From contig NZ_LRFG02000008.1 in NCBI RefSeq assembly GCF_001641755.2, positions 29,793 to 93,792 of the forward strand: 64,000 nt of DNA. The letters run 5' to 3'. Source of the stretch: Microbulbifer flavimaris. GTDB lineage: Bacteria; Pseudomonadota; Gammaproteobacteria; Pseudomonadales; Cellvibrionaceae. The notes under the pieces were generated by a model that made no database searches, was not told where the DNA came from, and worked only from the letters and a program-made list of their open reading frames with translations. The position numbers and the translations under genes were made by a program. Within the stretch, counting starts at the first letter, position 1. Every line of letters starts with the position of its first letter. This document shows, piece after piece, positions 17,358 to 25,867 of this stretch.

Positions 17358-18109
17358 TGAGAAACAGGCACTGGAGTCGCTGGCTCTATCGCGTTCAGTG
17401 GTTACTGCTCACCGTAATTTTTCTGGCCGCCGTGGCCCTGCGGCTGGAACTGCTGCATTTCCGTACCGTCTTCAAGGTGTTCCAGTACGCGGGCCTGGCG
17501 GCTATTGGCGTTGCGCTGATCAGCATCCTGGTCTTCATCTGGGGGCTGGTGAAACGCCATGCCAGTGCCCGACAGGCCGCCATGTGGGGTACGCTGCTGG
17601 GGCTGCTGCCGGTGGCGGTGCCTCTGCTGACCGTGGGGCCCGATAATTTCAAGGTGCCGCCGATCCACGATATCTCCACCGATCTCAAGAACCCGCCTGA
17701 GTATCGTGCTGTGGTTTCGCTGAGAGACCCGGGGGACAACAGTGTCGCCTATGACGGCGAGGAGGTGGCGAAGCAGCAGCGGGAAGCGGATATCTACGCG
17801 GATATCCAGCCCCTGATGCTAAAGGTTCCGGTAGAGCAGGCGACGGAAATGGCCGCCCGTGTGGCCGAGGAGCTGGGTTGGCGGATTGTCGACCGGGACG
17901 ACAAGTCCGGACATCTGGAGGCCGTGGACCGGACGCTGTTGCTGGGTTTCAGTGACGATGTGGTCGTGCGGGTGACTGCGACTGAAGATGGCTCCCGGGT
18001 CGACGTGCGCTCCAGCTCCCGGGTTGGCTTGAGCGACCTGGGCAAGAATGCCGAGCGCATCCGCGAGTTTCTCTCCGATCTGGAGGCTCGCGCCAAGCAG
18101 GCGGGGTAG
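17357..18109 (+). CDS. DUF1499 domain membrane protein
   Basis: A 250-residue protein with three predicted membrane segments (about residues 12-28, 40-60, 73-92) followed by a DUF1499 domain. The domain includes VVSLRDPGDNSVAYDGEEV, the YADIQPLMLKVP region and the C-terminal VRSSSRVGLSDLGKNAERIREFL. Function is unknown. It follows msrB with no gap, so co-expression is likely. Confidence 0.88.
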   Translation: MRNRHWSRWLYRVQWLLLTVIFLAAVALRLELLHFRTVFKVFQYAGLAAIGVALISILVFIWGLVKRHASARQAAMWGTLLGLLPVAVPLLTVGPDNFKVPPIHDISTDLKNPPEYRAVVSLRDPGDNSVAYDGEEVAKQQREADIYADIQPLMLKVPVEQATEMAARVAEELGWRIVDRDDKSGHLEAVDRTLLLGFSDDVVVRVTATEDGSRVDVRSSSRVGLSDLGKNAERIREFLSDLEARAKQAG

Positions 18110-18199
18110 GGGCAGGGCACTTGTCTCGACGATGCTGGGGAATCGGGTAAGTGCCTGACTATAAAAGAAAAAAATAAGTAAAAAGTTGAGTTGAAGGTG

Positions 18200-18228
18200 T
18201 TGACAGCCTCCCGGGTGCTACATAGAAT
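18200..18228 (+). promoter_or_regulatory. Strong sigma-70 promoter of the tRNA-Glu/Gly array
   Basis: A consensus TTGACA, 17 bases, TAGAAT, followed by a GC-rich GCGCCCC discriminator typical of stringently controlled stable RNA promoters. The first tRNA begins 66 bases after the -10 element. Confidence 0.85.
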
Positions 18229-18293
18229 GCGCCCCACTTCTGACGCAGAGCGGATCTTTAAGACGCCAAGCGACGCCGAAGAAGTCAATCTGG

Positions 18294-18369
18294 GTCCCCT
18301 TCGTCTAGAGGCCTAGGACACCGCCCTTTCACGGCGGTAACAGGGGTTCGACTCCCCTAGGGGACGCCA
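18294..18369 (+). tRNA. tRNA-Glu (TTC), copy 1
   Basis: A 76-base tRNA with encoded CCA. The acceptor stem starts GTCCCCT, the anticodon stem CCGCC/GGCGG encloses the loop CTTTCAC with anticodon TTC, and the T-arm carries GGTTCGACTCC. Only two bases separate it from tRNA-Gly copy 1. Confidence 0.97.
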
Positions 18370-18371
18370 CT

Positions 18372-18447
18372 GCGGGAATAGCTCAGTTGGTAGAGCGCAA
18401 CCTTGCCAAGGTTGAGGTCGCCGGTTCGAACCCGGTTTCCCGCTCCA
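18372..18447 (+). tRNA. tRNA-Gly (GCC), copy 1
   Basis: A 76-base tRNA with encoded CCA. Acceptor GCGGGAA/TTCCCGC, anticodon stem CAACC/GGTTG with loop TTGCCAA giving anticodon GCC. Identical in sequence to copy 2. Confidence 0.97.
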
Positions 18448-18565
18448 GTTTTCTCGTGGCGATTCGGTGTTAAGTACCGGTTCGATACGAAATGCCAAGG
18501 GGCAACCCGAGGCGATGCCACGGCAGTGTGGTAGCGATTGATTACAAGATCAGCGCAAGTTTTCT

Positions 18566-18641
18566 GTCCCCATCGTCTAGAGGCCTAGGACACCGCCCTT
18601 TCACGGCGGTAACAGGGGTTCGACTCCCCTTGGGGATGCCA
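18566..18641 (+). tRNA. tRNA-Glu (TTC), copy 2
   Basis: As copy 1 except for the acceptor end (GTCCCCA with TGGGGAT). It is separated from tRNA-Gly copy 2 by a 40-base spacer that recurs almost exactly after copy 3. Confidence 0.97.
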
Positions 18642-18681
18642 ATGCAGCGGGGTTGCTCAGGCAGCTCCGCGACATAGGATC

Positions 18682-18757
18682 GCGGGAATAGCTCAGTTGG
18701 TAGAGCGCAACCTTGCCAAGGTTGAGGTCGCCGGTTCGAACCCGGTTTCCCGCTCCA
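18682..18757 (+). tRNA. tRNA-Gly (GCC), copy 2
   Basis: Same 76 bases as copy 1, followed at once by an intrinsic terminator at 18764. Confidence 0.97.
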
Positions 18758-18763
18758 AACTAG

Positions 18764-18790
18764 AAGCCGCTCGAACGAGCGGCTTTTTTA
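18764..18790 (+). terminator. Intrinsic terminator inside the tRNA array
   Basis: AGCCGCTCG, AA, CGAGCGGCT then TTTTTT: a 9-bp perfect stem with a T-run. It lies between tRNA-Gly copy 2 and tRNA-Glu copy 3, so the last part of the array needs read-through or its own promoter. It shares its stem core with the final terminator at 19429. Confidence 0.9.
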
Positions 18791-18894
18791 GTGCGAATCG
18801 GCCATGCTGGTTCAGCACTGAATGCCGGGGGTATCCCGCGGCGACGCCACGGCAGTGTGGCAGCAACTGGTCCCATGATCAGTGCAAGTTTTCT

Positions 18895-18970
18895 GTCCCC
18901 ATCGTCTAGAGGCCTAGGACACCGCCCTTTCACGGCGGTAACAGGGGTTCGACTCCCCTTGGGGATGCCA
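18895..18970 (+). tRNA. tRNA-Glu (TTC), copy 3
   Basis: Same sequence as copy 2. It is part of a 329-base duplication (18566 and 18895 are equivalent starts). I find no convincing promoter between the terminator at 18764-18790 and this gene. Confidence 0.97.
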
Positions 18971-19010
18971 ATGCAGCGGAGTTGCTCAGGCAGCGCCGCG
19001 ACATAGGATC

Positions 19011-19179
19011 GCGGGAATAGCTCAGTTGGGTGAGGCAAGAGTTTGCTTCGCGCTGAAGCGAAGCTCGCAGCCGAACGGCGCCAATCTGAGATTGGCGACC
19101 GGAAGAGCGCAAGGTAAACAGTGCGCTCCGGGCAAAAGCTGGGATTTTGACCTCCCGGGCGCGCCCAAGGAAAGATTAG
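19011..19179 (+). repeat. Interrupted tRNA-Gly 5' end plus structured element, unit 1
   Basis: The first 19 bases, GCGGGAATAGCTCAGTTGG, are the exact 5' end of tRNA-Gly through the D-loop. The sequence then departs into a hairpin-rich element with stems GCTTCGC/GCGAAGC (about 19050), CGCCAATC/GATTGGCG (about 19080) and GAGCGCA/TGCGCTC (about 19105), and a GGGCGCGCCC palindrome. The rest of the tRNA is absent, so this unit cannot give a functional tRNA-Gly. The unit is 169 bases and repeats directly. Confidence 0.85.
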
Positions 19180-19348
19180 GCGGGAATAGCTCAGTTGGGT
19201 GAGGCAAGAGTTTGCTTCGCGCTGAAGCGAAGCTCGCAGCCGAACGGCGCCAATCTGAGATTGGCGACCGGAAGAGCGCAAGGTAAACAGTGCGCTCCGG
19301 GCAAAGTCTGGGATTCTGACCTCCCGGGCGCGCCCAAGGAAAGATTAG
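19180..19348 (+). repeat. Interrupted tRNA-Gly 5' end plus structured element, unit 2
   Basis: A second 169-base copy, identical to unit 1 apart from a few changes near 19303-19316 (for example GCAAAGTCTGGGATTCTG in place of GCAAAAGCTGGGATTTTG). It again opens with the 19-base tRNA-Gly 5' end and leads directly into an intact tRNA-Gly. Confidence 0.85.
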
Positions 19349-19424
19349 GCGGGAATAGCTCAGTTGGTAGAGCGCAACCTTGCCAAGGTTGAGGTCGCCA
19401 GTTCGAACCTGGTTTCCCGCTCCA
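19349..19424 (+). tRNA. tRNA-Gly (GCC), copy 3
   Basis: An intact 76-base tRNA-Gly directly after the two interrupted units. It differs from copies 1 and 2 by a compensated T-stem change (CCAGTTCGAACCTGG for CCGGTTCGAACCCGG), so base pairing is kept and selection on this copy is likely. Confidence 0.97.
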
Positions 19425-19463
19425 AAATAAAAAAGCCGCTCCTATGAGCGGCTTTTTTATTTT
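19425..19463 (+). terminator. Terminator at the end of the tRNA array
   Basis: AAAAAAGCCGCTC, CTAT, GAGCGGCTTTTTT: a long A/T-flanked hairpin directly after tRNA-Gly copy 3. It is symmetrical and could act in both directions. Confidence 0.93.
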
Positions 19464-19647
19464 CAGCCCCTTCTTTCTTCACTCTCCACTTTTACTTGTC
19501 GTCATTCTAGCCGGCCGGGTTGTCCTCCGTAGCTTGCCTGGTTGATGCTTATCGGTTGCTTTCGGCGCCTGCCTATACTTACCGCCGAACCTGAATCGCA
19601 TGGGGTCCCCAGAGGGCGGAATGTTGCCGAGGTGGCAAGGAGGCGGC

Positions 19648-21018
19648 TTGCAAGCAGTGGAAAGGATTCTGGCAGTTTCCATCCGCATGGTCGGGGCCTG
19701 TCTGGCGCTGTTGTGCTCTGCATGTACGACCATGGCGCCGCCGGTGGAACCGCTTGCCAGCTGGAATCCCGAGCGCAACGTCGAAGTGCGTAAAAGGTTG
19801 ATGGGGGATCGTTCCCGGGACATCGCGATCCTGCTGGCATTCTCCGGCGGGGGGACGCGGGCTGCAGCATTCTCATATGGTGTCTTGAAGGAGCTGGATA
19901 ACACGCCAGTGCAGACGGCGCGTGGCAAGCGCTCGATGCTGACGGAAGTGGATATGATTTCCTCCGTATCTGGTGGCAGCTTTACCGCCGCGTATTATGG
20001 CCTCTACGGCCACGGGATTTTTGAAGATTTTGAGCAGCGCTTTCTTCGCGCGGATATTCAGGGGGCCCTGCTCAGCCAGACGCTGAGCCCCTCCAACTGG
20101 CGCCGGCTTGCCAGTCCGAGGTTCGGCCGTGCGGATCTGGCAGCGGAATACTACGACCAGATTCTGTTTGGTGGCGCGCCTCTGTCTGCCCTGGAGCGAC
20201 CCGGTGCGCCCTGGATAGTGATCAACAGCACCGACCTGACCACGGGTATGCGCGTGCCCTTTGTCCAGGAAATGTTCGATCTCTTGTGTATCGATGTTGG
20301 TGAGTATCCCGTTTCCCGTGCGGTCGCCGCATCCTCTGCGGTGCCCATTGTCTTCTCGCCAATCGCGGCGGAGAATCACGCTGGTCGCTGTGGATTTCGC
20401 CCGCCGGAATGGATCAATAGCGCACTGGAAGAGGACCGGCTGACGTCACAGAAGATCGTCGCACGCAACCTTAGGGGGTACCTGGACCGTGAACGGCGTC
20501 CGTGGTTGCACCTGGTGGATGGTGGTATCTCAGACAATCTGGGCTTGCGCAGTTATTACCGCACACTGACAGTGACGGCTGAGCCCGTAGGTAGCAGTTA
20601 CCTGCTACCACACCTGAATGCGCAGCACGTGCTGGTGATACTGGTCAATGCCAATGCCCATCCCCATCATGACTGGGCCAGAGACCAGGATTCTCCGCCA
20701 TTGCTCGAGGTGGCCAGCAGTGTCAGCGGCAGCCAGATCAGCCGTACCAGTGATGACACCATCCTGCTGACCCGCAAGACGTTTGAGCGCTGGGTGGAGG
20801 AGAACGATTCTCCCGAAAGACCCGTAAGTTTTCATTTTGTCGAAGTGAGCTTTGACCGGGTCAGGAATATGAGCGAGCAGGCGTTCCTGAATAATATCGA
20901 CACCACCTTTCGCCTGACGGATGAAGAGGTCGACCGCCTGATCGCCGCCGGGCAGGAGGTCTTGTCCCAATCCAGTGTCTACCGGGATTTCGTGCGGCTG
21001 ATCCAGGGGGCGGATTGA
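19648..21018 (+). CDS. Patatin-like phospholipase, lipoprotein
   Basis: A 456-residue patatin-family lipid acyl hydrolase. The oxyanion loop is SGGGTRAAAFSYGVL, the nucleophile region is ISSVSGGSFTAAYYG, and the catalytic Asp lies in LVDGGISDNLGLR. The N-terminus has a lipobox (ALLCSAC), so it is probably membrane-anchored. A TTG start at 19648 with AAGGAGG four bases before gives a proper signal peptide; ATGs at 19621 and 19687 are alternatives. The host may use it for lipid remodelling; the substrate is not predictable. It follows the tRNA terminator and is monocistronic in appearance. Confidence 0.87.
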   Translation: MQAVERILAVSIRMVGACLALLCSACTTMAPPVEPLASWNPERNVEVRKRLMGDRSRDIAILLAFSGGGTRAAAFSYGVLKELDNTPVQTARGKRSMLTEVDMISSVSGGSFTAAYYGLYGHGIFEDFEQRFLRADIQGALLSQTLSPSNWRRLASPRFGRADLAAEYYDQILFGGAPLSALERPGAPWIVINSTDLTTGMRVPFVQEMFDLLCIDVGEYPVSRAVAASSAVPIVFSPIAAENHAGRCGFRPPEWINSALEEDRLTSQKIVARNLRGYLDRERRPWLHLVDGGISDNLGLRSYYRTLTVTAEPVGSSYLLPHLNAQHVLVILVNANAHPHHDWARDQDSPPLLEVASSVSGSQISRTSDDTILLTRKTFERWVEENDSPERPVSFHFVEVSFDRVRNMSEQAFLNNIDTTFRLTDEEVDRLIAAGQEVLSQSSVYRDFVRLIQGAD

Positions 21019-21127
21019 GTGACCGGAATTCCCATGCCGCTCAAGCGGCAATCTCCCCATGGTTTGTCCGGTTGCATTATGTGGGGTAAGCGCGTTGAAT
21101 ATGCGGCCTCAAACCCGGGAGGAAGTG

Positions 21128-22060
21128 ATGACAGCAGCGCTCTCCATTAGCAATCTGCAGAAAACCTATGACAACGGTTTCCAGGCACTGAAAGGCATCA
21201 GTTTTGATGTCCAGCCCGGGGACTTCTTTGCCCTGCTGGGCCCAAATGGCGCCGGCAAGTCCACCACCATTGGCATTATCTGCTCGCTGGTGCGCAAGAC
21301 CGGCGGCAGTGTGTCGATTTTCGGGGTGGATATTGACAAGGATTTTGCCGCCGCCAAGCAGATGCTGGGCGTAGTGCCGCAGGAGTTCAACTTCAGCCAG
21401 TTCGAGAAGGTATTCGATATCGTTGCCACCCAGGGTGGTTTCTACGGTATGCCCAGGGCGTTGGCGGAGGAGCGTACCGAGAAGTACCTCAAGCAGCTGG
21501 GTCTTTGGGACAAGCGCAGTACCCAGGCGCGTATGCTCTCAGGCGGCATGAAGCGCCGCCTGATGATCGCCCGTGCGCTGATCCATGAACCAAAGCTGCT
21601 GATCCTCGATGAGCCAACCGCCGGGGTGGATATCGAGCTGCGCCGCTCCATGTGGACCTTCCTGGAGGAGATCAACCGCCAGGGCACCACCATCATCCTC
21701 ACTACCCACTACCTGGAGGAGGCGGAGAGCCTGTGCCGGAATATCGCCATTATCGATAAAGGGGATATCGTCGAAAACACCTCCATCCGCTCGCTCCTGA
21801 AGACCCTGAACCGGGAGGTGTTTATTCTCGATGTGCGCGACCCACTGGAGGCCTGCCCGGACCTGGGGGGTTTTGACGGCCGCCTGGTTGATGAAAACAG
21901 CCTCGAAGTCACGGTAGAGAAGGGGCAGTCGCTCAACGACCTGTTCACCCGCCTTGGCGAACAGGGGGTGGCGGTGGTGAGTATGCGCAACCGCGCCAAC
22001 CGGCTGGAGGAGCTGTTTGTTTCGCTGCTGGCCGAAGCCGAGAAGGAGGGCACCGAATGA
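21128..22060 (+). CDS. yadG: ABC transporter ATP-binding protein, YadG-like
   Basis: A 310-residue ABC ATPase: Walker A GPNGAGKST, signature LSGGMKRRLMIARAL, Walker B LLILDEPTAGVD, and the H-loop TTHYLEEAE. Similarity to YadG/CcmA-type exporters is clear. With the next gene it forms an ABC-2 exporter of unknown substrate. The ATG at 21128 has GGGAGGAAG upstream and is preferred to a frame extension to 21059. It overlaps the permease gene by four bases. Confidence 0.93.
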   Translation: MTAALSISNLQKTYDNGFQALKGISFDVQPGDFFALLGPNGAGKSTTIGIICSLVRKTGGSVSIFGVDIDKDFAAAKQMLGVVPQEFNFSQFEKVFDIVATQGGFYGMPRALAEERTEKYLKQLGLWDKRSTQARMLSGGMKRRLMIARALIHEPKLLILDEPTAGVDIELRRSMWTFLEEINRQGTTIILTTHYLEEAESLCRNIAIIDKGDIVENTSIRSLLKTLNREVFILDVRDPLEACPDLGGFDGRLVDENSLEVTVEKGQSLNDLFTRLGEQGVAVVSMRNRANRLEELFVSLLAEAEKEGTE

Positions 22061-22833
22061 TGAGCCCACATACACTCTGGACCGCGTTTGCCACTATTTT
22101 CCGTCGCGAGGTGCGTCGCTTTACCCGTATCTGGCCGCAAACACTGGTGCCGCCAGTGATTACCATGTCTCTGTATTTCGTAATCTTCGGCTCCCTGATC
22201 GGCCGTCGCATCGGTGAAATGGGCGGTTTTTCCTATATGGAGTTTGTAGTGCCCGGCCTGATCATGATGGCGGTCATCACCAACTCTTATTCCAACGTGG
22301 CGTCCTCATTTTACAGCGCCAAGTTTCAGCGCAACGTCGAGGAGCTGCTGGTTGCGCCTATCCCCAACTGGGTCATCATGGCCGGCTATGTGCTCGGGGG
22401 TGTTGCCCGCGGCCTGATTGTGGGCTTCGTCGTGACGGTAATCGCTCTGCTGTTTACCGCGCTGGAGGTGCAGCATCTGGCACTGACGATTGCCATCGTG
22501 TTCATGGCGGCAGTGCTGTTTTCCCTGGCGGGCTTCATCAATGCAATCTTCGCCAACAGCTTCGATGATATATCCATCATCCCGACTTTTGTGCTGACGC
22601 CGCTGACATATCTGGGTGGGGTGTTTTACTCCATCGAGCTTCTGTCGCCATTCTGGCAGGGGCTGTCCAAGCTCAATCCGGTGCTCTACATGGTGAATGC
22701 CTTCCGCTATGGCGTGCTGGGTGTCTCGGATATCAACGTCGCCTGGGCCTTTGTCGGGGTGCTAGTTTTTATTGCGCTGCTGTTTGGCTGGGGCCTCCAC
22801 CTGATGAGCCATGGCAAGCGCCTGCGCCATTAA
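22057..22833 (+). CDS. yadH: ABC-2 transporter permease, YadH-like
   Basis: A 258-residue ABC-2 type permease with about six membrane helices. The N-terminal TIFRREVRRFTRIWPQTLVPP, the central FSYMEFVVPGLIMMAVI and NVASSFYSAKFQRNVEELLVAP and the late PTFVLTPLTYLGGVFYS match YadH. It is coupled to the ATPase by an ATGA overlap. It is followed 33 bases later by queF. Confidence 0.94.
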   Translation: MMSPHTLWTAFATIFRREVRRFTRIWPQTLVPPVITMSLYFVIFGSLIGRRIGEMGGFSYMEFVVPGLIMMAVITNSYSNVASSFYSAKFQRNVEELLVAPIPNWVIMAGYVLGGVARGLIVGFVVTVIALLFTALEVQHLALTIAIVFMAAVLFSLAGFINAIFANSFDDISIIPTFVLTPLTYLGGVFYSIELLSPFWQGLSKLNPVLYMVNAFRYGVLGVSDINVAWAFVGVLVFIALLFGWGLHLMSHGKRLRH

Positions 22834-22866
22834 GCGGCATGTAACGGCATGTAACGGAAGGTAATC

Positions 22867-23697
22867 ATGGATCGCGAAGACTGGAAGGGGCTGCCCCTGG
22901 GGCAGGAAACAGAGTACGAGTCCCGGTATAACCCCGGCCTGCTGCACCCCATTGAGCGGGCCGTTTCCCGGGCGCACCTGGGCCTTGCGGGTGAAACGCT
23001 GCCCTTTTCCGGTGTGGACGAGTGGTGGGGCTTCGAGCTGTCCTGGCTGAACAGTAAGGGCGTACCCCAGGTGGCTGTGGGCAGGTTTACCTTCCCGCAC
23101 AACAGCCCTGCCATGGTGGAATCCAAGTCGTTCAAGCTCTACCTCAATTCTCTCAATCAGTCCGAGTTCTCTGACTGGGAGCGGGTGCGTGAGACTCTTG
23201 AGCGGGACCTCAGTGCGGCATCGGGCGGACAGGTGTCGGTGGTGCTCTACGATGTGGAGAACGCGGTTCTGGCGGTGGAGAAGCCGGAGGGGTTCTGTCT
23301 CGACCAGCTCGATATAGAGACGCGCCAGTATCAGCCTGATGCGACGCTTCTCAAGCTGGACCAGCAGCGTGACACAGTGAGTGAGACCCTCTACAGCCAC
23401 CTGCTGCGCAGTAATTGCCCGGTTACCGGTCAGCCGGACTGGGCTACCGTCTGCATCGACTATCGTGGTCCCGCCCTGGATCGGGAGGCAGTGCTGGCCT
23501 ACGTTATCTCGTTCCGCGAGCATCAGGATTTTCACGAGCACTGTGTCGAGCGAATGTTCTGCGACCTGCAGAAGCTGGGTGCATTCGAAAAACTGACGGT
23601 TTGCGCGCGTTATACACGTCGCGGTGGGCTCGACATCAACCCGCTGCGCACGACTCTTGCCGAGAAAAGCCTCCCTCCTCGATTTGCACGGCAGTAA
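22867..23697 (+). CDS. queF: NADPH-dependent 7-cyano-7-deazaguanine reductase QueF
   Basis: A 276-residue long-form QueF, reducing preQ0 to preQ1 in queuosine synthesis. It has the NADPH motif ESKSFKLYLNSLNQ, the active-site Cys region LLRSNCPVTGQPDWATV, and HEHCVERMF near the C-terminus. The length is that of the gammaproteobacterial unimodular type. Queuosine is a further wobble-position tRNA modification in this window, with MnmC, TrmL and TusA. No preQ1 riboswitch is visible in the 33-base gap upstream. Confidence 0.96.
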   Translation: MDREDWKGLPLGQETEYESRYNPGLLHPIERAVSRAHLGLAGETLPFSGVDEWWGFELSWLNSKGVPQVAVGRFTFPHNSPAMVESKSFKLYLNSLNQSEFSDWERVRETLERDLSAASGGQVSVVLYDVENAVLAVEKPEGFCLDQLDIETRQYQPDATLLKLDQQRDTVSETLYSHLLRSNCPVTGQPDWATVCIDYRGPALDREAVLAYVISFREHQDFHEHCVERMFCDLQKLGAFEKLTVCARYTRRGGLDINPLRTTLAEKSLPPRFARQ

Positions 23698-23837
23698 CGG
23701 CGCCTGGGTTCTCAGGCGTCTCTTATTCTCAACAACAGGCCCTGCCTGCCCCAGGCGCGGAAGCAGCCTCCGGCACCATGCCGTTCCACCGACTAGGCTT
23801 GCAGCAATAGTTTGGTTTGGCTGGCGGGGTGACCGTA

Positions 23838-24359
23838 ATGAGTGAGGCAAGGACTTCCGGGAGAACCATCACGGTTCTCGGCGTGGTGACAATCATTCTG
23901 GGGGTTTGCGTGCTGCTGGCGCCGAGCCTGACCGGCTTTTCGATCGCCTTGTTGATCGGAATGCTGGTGCTGGTTGGCGGCGTGTTCAGGCTGGTTTGGG
24001 CACTCCGGGCGGGCAGTTTTGGCAAGGGCGCGCTGGGTATTGCCCTTGGACTGCTCACCATTCTGGCCGGGATTATTCTGCTCACCAATCCGGTGCTATT
24101 GTCGGGAATGCTGACGATCCTGCTCGCGGTCTACTTCATCGTCGATGGCATAGCGGAGCTCGCGGCCGGGTTGGGCACGGCGGGGGCTGGGGGCCGGGGG
24201 TGGCTGATTTTCGGCGGCATTGTTTCCATCCTGCTGGGGATCATGCTCTGGGCCCAGTTCCCATTCTCCGGTGTCTGGGCACTGGGTATTCTGTTCGGCA
24301 TCAAGCTGTTCTTCGTTGGCATGATCATGATCGCCGGAGGGCGGGCATTGCGGACATAA
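23838..24359 (+). CDS. HdeD family membrane protein (DUF308)
   Basis: A 173-residue protein with about six short membrane helices in the HdeD pattern, made of repeated LG-I-LG-LLI-P segments (for example VTIILGVCVLLAPSL and LGLLTILAGIILLTNPVLL). HdeD in E. coli is an acid-resistance membrane protein; the function here is inferred from the family. The ATG at 23838 is preferred over a TTG at 23817. Ten bases separate it from the following hydrolase gene. Confidence 0.85.
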   Translation: MSEARTSGRTITVLGVVTIILGVCVLLAPSLTGFSIALLIGMLVLVGGVFRLVWALRAGSFGKGALGIALGLLTILAGIILLTNPVLLSGMLTILLAVYFIVDGIAELAAGLGTAGAGGRGWLIFGGIVSILLGIMLWAQFPFSGVWALGILFGIKLFFVGMIMIAGGRALRT

Positions 24360-24369
24360 CCGACTGCTG

Positions 24370-25812
24370 ATGTCTCTCTGGCCTGTCGTACGATTTTGTC
24401 TTGCCTGTCTGTTGGGGGTGGTGTTTACCCTCATAGTCGGCTTCGCCCTCTACATCGGCCGTCTGCCCGAGTTGCAGATCTGGCACACGACGCCCCTCGA
24501 TGAGGAATTCACTGAGCGGGCCGACATCAGCACCCTCACGGAGTACCTTGACCTGGAGCAGCGGCTCTTCGCTCAGCTCGATCGGGAGATATACCAGCGT
24601 ACCCCACCCGCCGGACCAACCACCCTGAACCGATTTCAGCGCGACAGCCTTGCCGACCCGGCGCGCTGGCCGCGCAACTGGAACCGGACCTTCCTGCTGG
24701 AGACGCGGAGTCCGAGGGCCATGGTCCTGCTGCTGCACGGCCTCACGGATGCCCCCTACAGCCTGAGGCAAATGGGAGAACGCTTGCACGCGGCAGGAGC
24801 CACCGTACTGGGGCTGCGTATTCCAGGGCATGGCACGGCGCCATCTGGCCTGGTATCGGTCAGCTGGCAGGACATGGCCGCCGCTGTCCGGATTGCCACG
24901 GCGCATCTCGCTGCTGAGGGGGCAGGGCGGCCACTTTACATTGTCGGCTACTCAAACGGTGCCGCACTCGCCGTCCATTATGCGCTGGCGGCGCTCGAGG
25001 AGCCGACCCTGCCACAGGTGGAGAAGCTGGTGCTGATCTCGCCGGAAATCGGCGTCGCACCTGCGGCGGCGCTGGCGATCTGGCAGGCCCGTCTCGGGGA
25101 TCTGCTCGGAATTGAAAAACTCCAGTGGAACGGTGTGGCAGCGCTCGAGTACGAGCCGTTCAAGTACGGCTCCTTTGCGGTCAATGGCGGCGTGCTGTCT
25201 CACGAGATAACCGCGGAAATCAGGCGTCGTGTACGATCCCTGGCAGGCAGTGGAGCACTTGCCCGGATGCCGCGGATACTGTCGTTTTCATCGCTGATCG
25301 ATGCCACAGTCGAGGCGCCGGACCTGGTGGAGCACCTCTACAACCAGCTGCCGGCAGGAGGTCACGAGCTGGTGCTGTTTGATGTGAACCGCCAGGCGGG
25401 TATCGAACATCTGCTGAGCTGGAAGCCCGATCGTATGATCAAGGCGCTTCGGGCGGTGGAGGACAGGACGTACACCCTGACAGTGGTGACCAACCGCAGC
25501 GCCGATTCGTCGCGAATCGAAGCGCGCAGCTGGCTCCCGGGGGAGCAGGAATCGGCAAGTATCCCCCTGGACCTGGAGTGGCCGGAGAGTACCTACTCAC
25601 TTTCCCATGTTGCCCTGCCTTTCCCGCCGGACGATTCCATTTATGGAGGCTATCCCGGTGGGCCGGGCTCGAGTGTTCGGCTCGGTAATCTGGCCCTGCG
25701 TGGCGAGCGGGGCGCGCTTGTAATCGGAGCGTCGACGCAGCTGCGCTTGCGCTGGAACCCGTTTTACTCGTGGATGGAGGACCGATCAGTGGAGTTTTTG
25801 CAGCTGGACTGA
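24370..25812 (+). CDS. Membrane-anchored alpha/beta hydrolase
   Basis: A 480-residue protein with one N-terminal membrane segment (about residues 5-28), then an alpha/beta hydrolase domain of the serine aminopeptidase/monoacylglycerol lipase type. LLLHGLTDAPYSLRQM and RIPGHGTAPSGL flank the oxyanion site, and the nucleophile is the Ser of YIVGYSNGAALA. The catalytic acid and His are not assigned with certainty; the chain carries a C-terminal extension of about 100 residues containing DDSIYGGYPGG. It probably follows HdeD in one transcript and is convergent with the cyclase gene. Confidence 0.85.
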   Translation: MSLWPVVRFCLACLLGVVFTLIVGFALYIGRLPELQIWHTTPLDEEFTERADISTLTEYLDLEQRLFAQLDREIYQRTPPAGPTTLNRFQRDSLADPARWPRNWNRTFLLETRSPRAMVLLLHGLTDAPYSLRQMGERLHAAGATVLGLRIPGHGTAPSGLVSVSWQDMAAAVRIATAHLAAEGAGRPLYIVGYSNGAALAVHYALAALEEPTLPQVEKLVLISPEIGVAPAAALAIWQARLGDLLGIEKLQWNGVAALEYEPFKYGSFAVNGGVLSHEITAEIRRRVRSLAGSGALARMPRILSFSSLIDATVEAPDLVEHLYNQLPAGGHELVLFDVNRQAGIEHLLSWKPDRMIKALRAVEDRTYTLTVVTNRSADSSRIEARSWLPGEQESASIPLDLEWPESTYSLSHVALPFPPDDSIYGGYPGGPGSSVRLGNLALRGERGALVIGASTQLRLRWNPFYSWMEDRSVEFLQLD

Positions 25813-25867
25813 TCTGCCAGCTCGCCAACCGCTTCCCGACGCGAGTGAGCTGACAGAGGGGCGGGGA

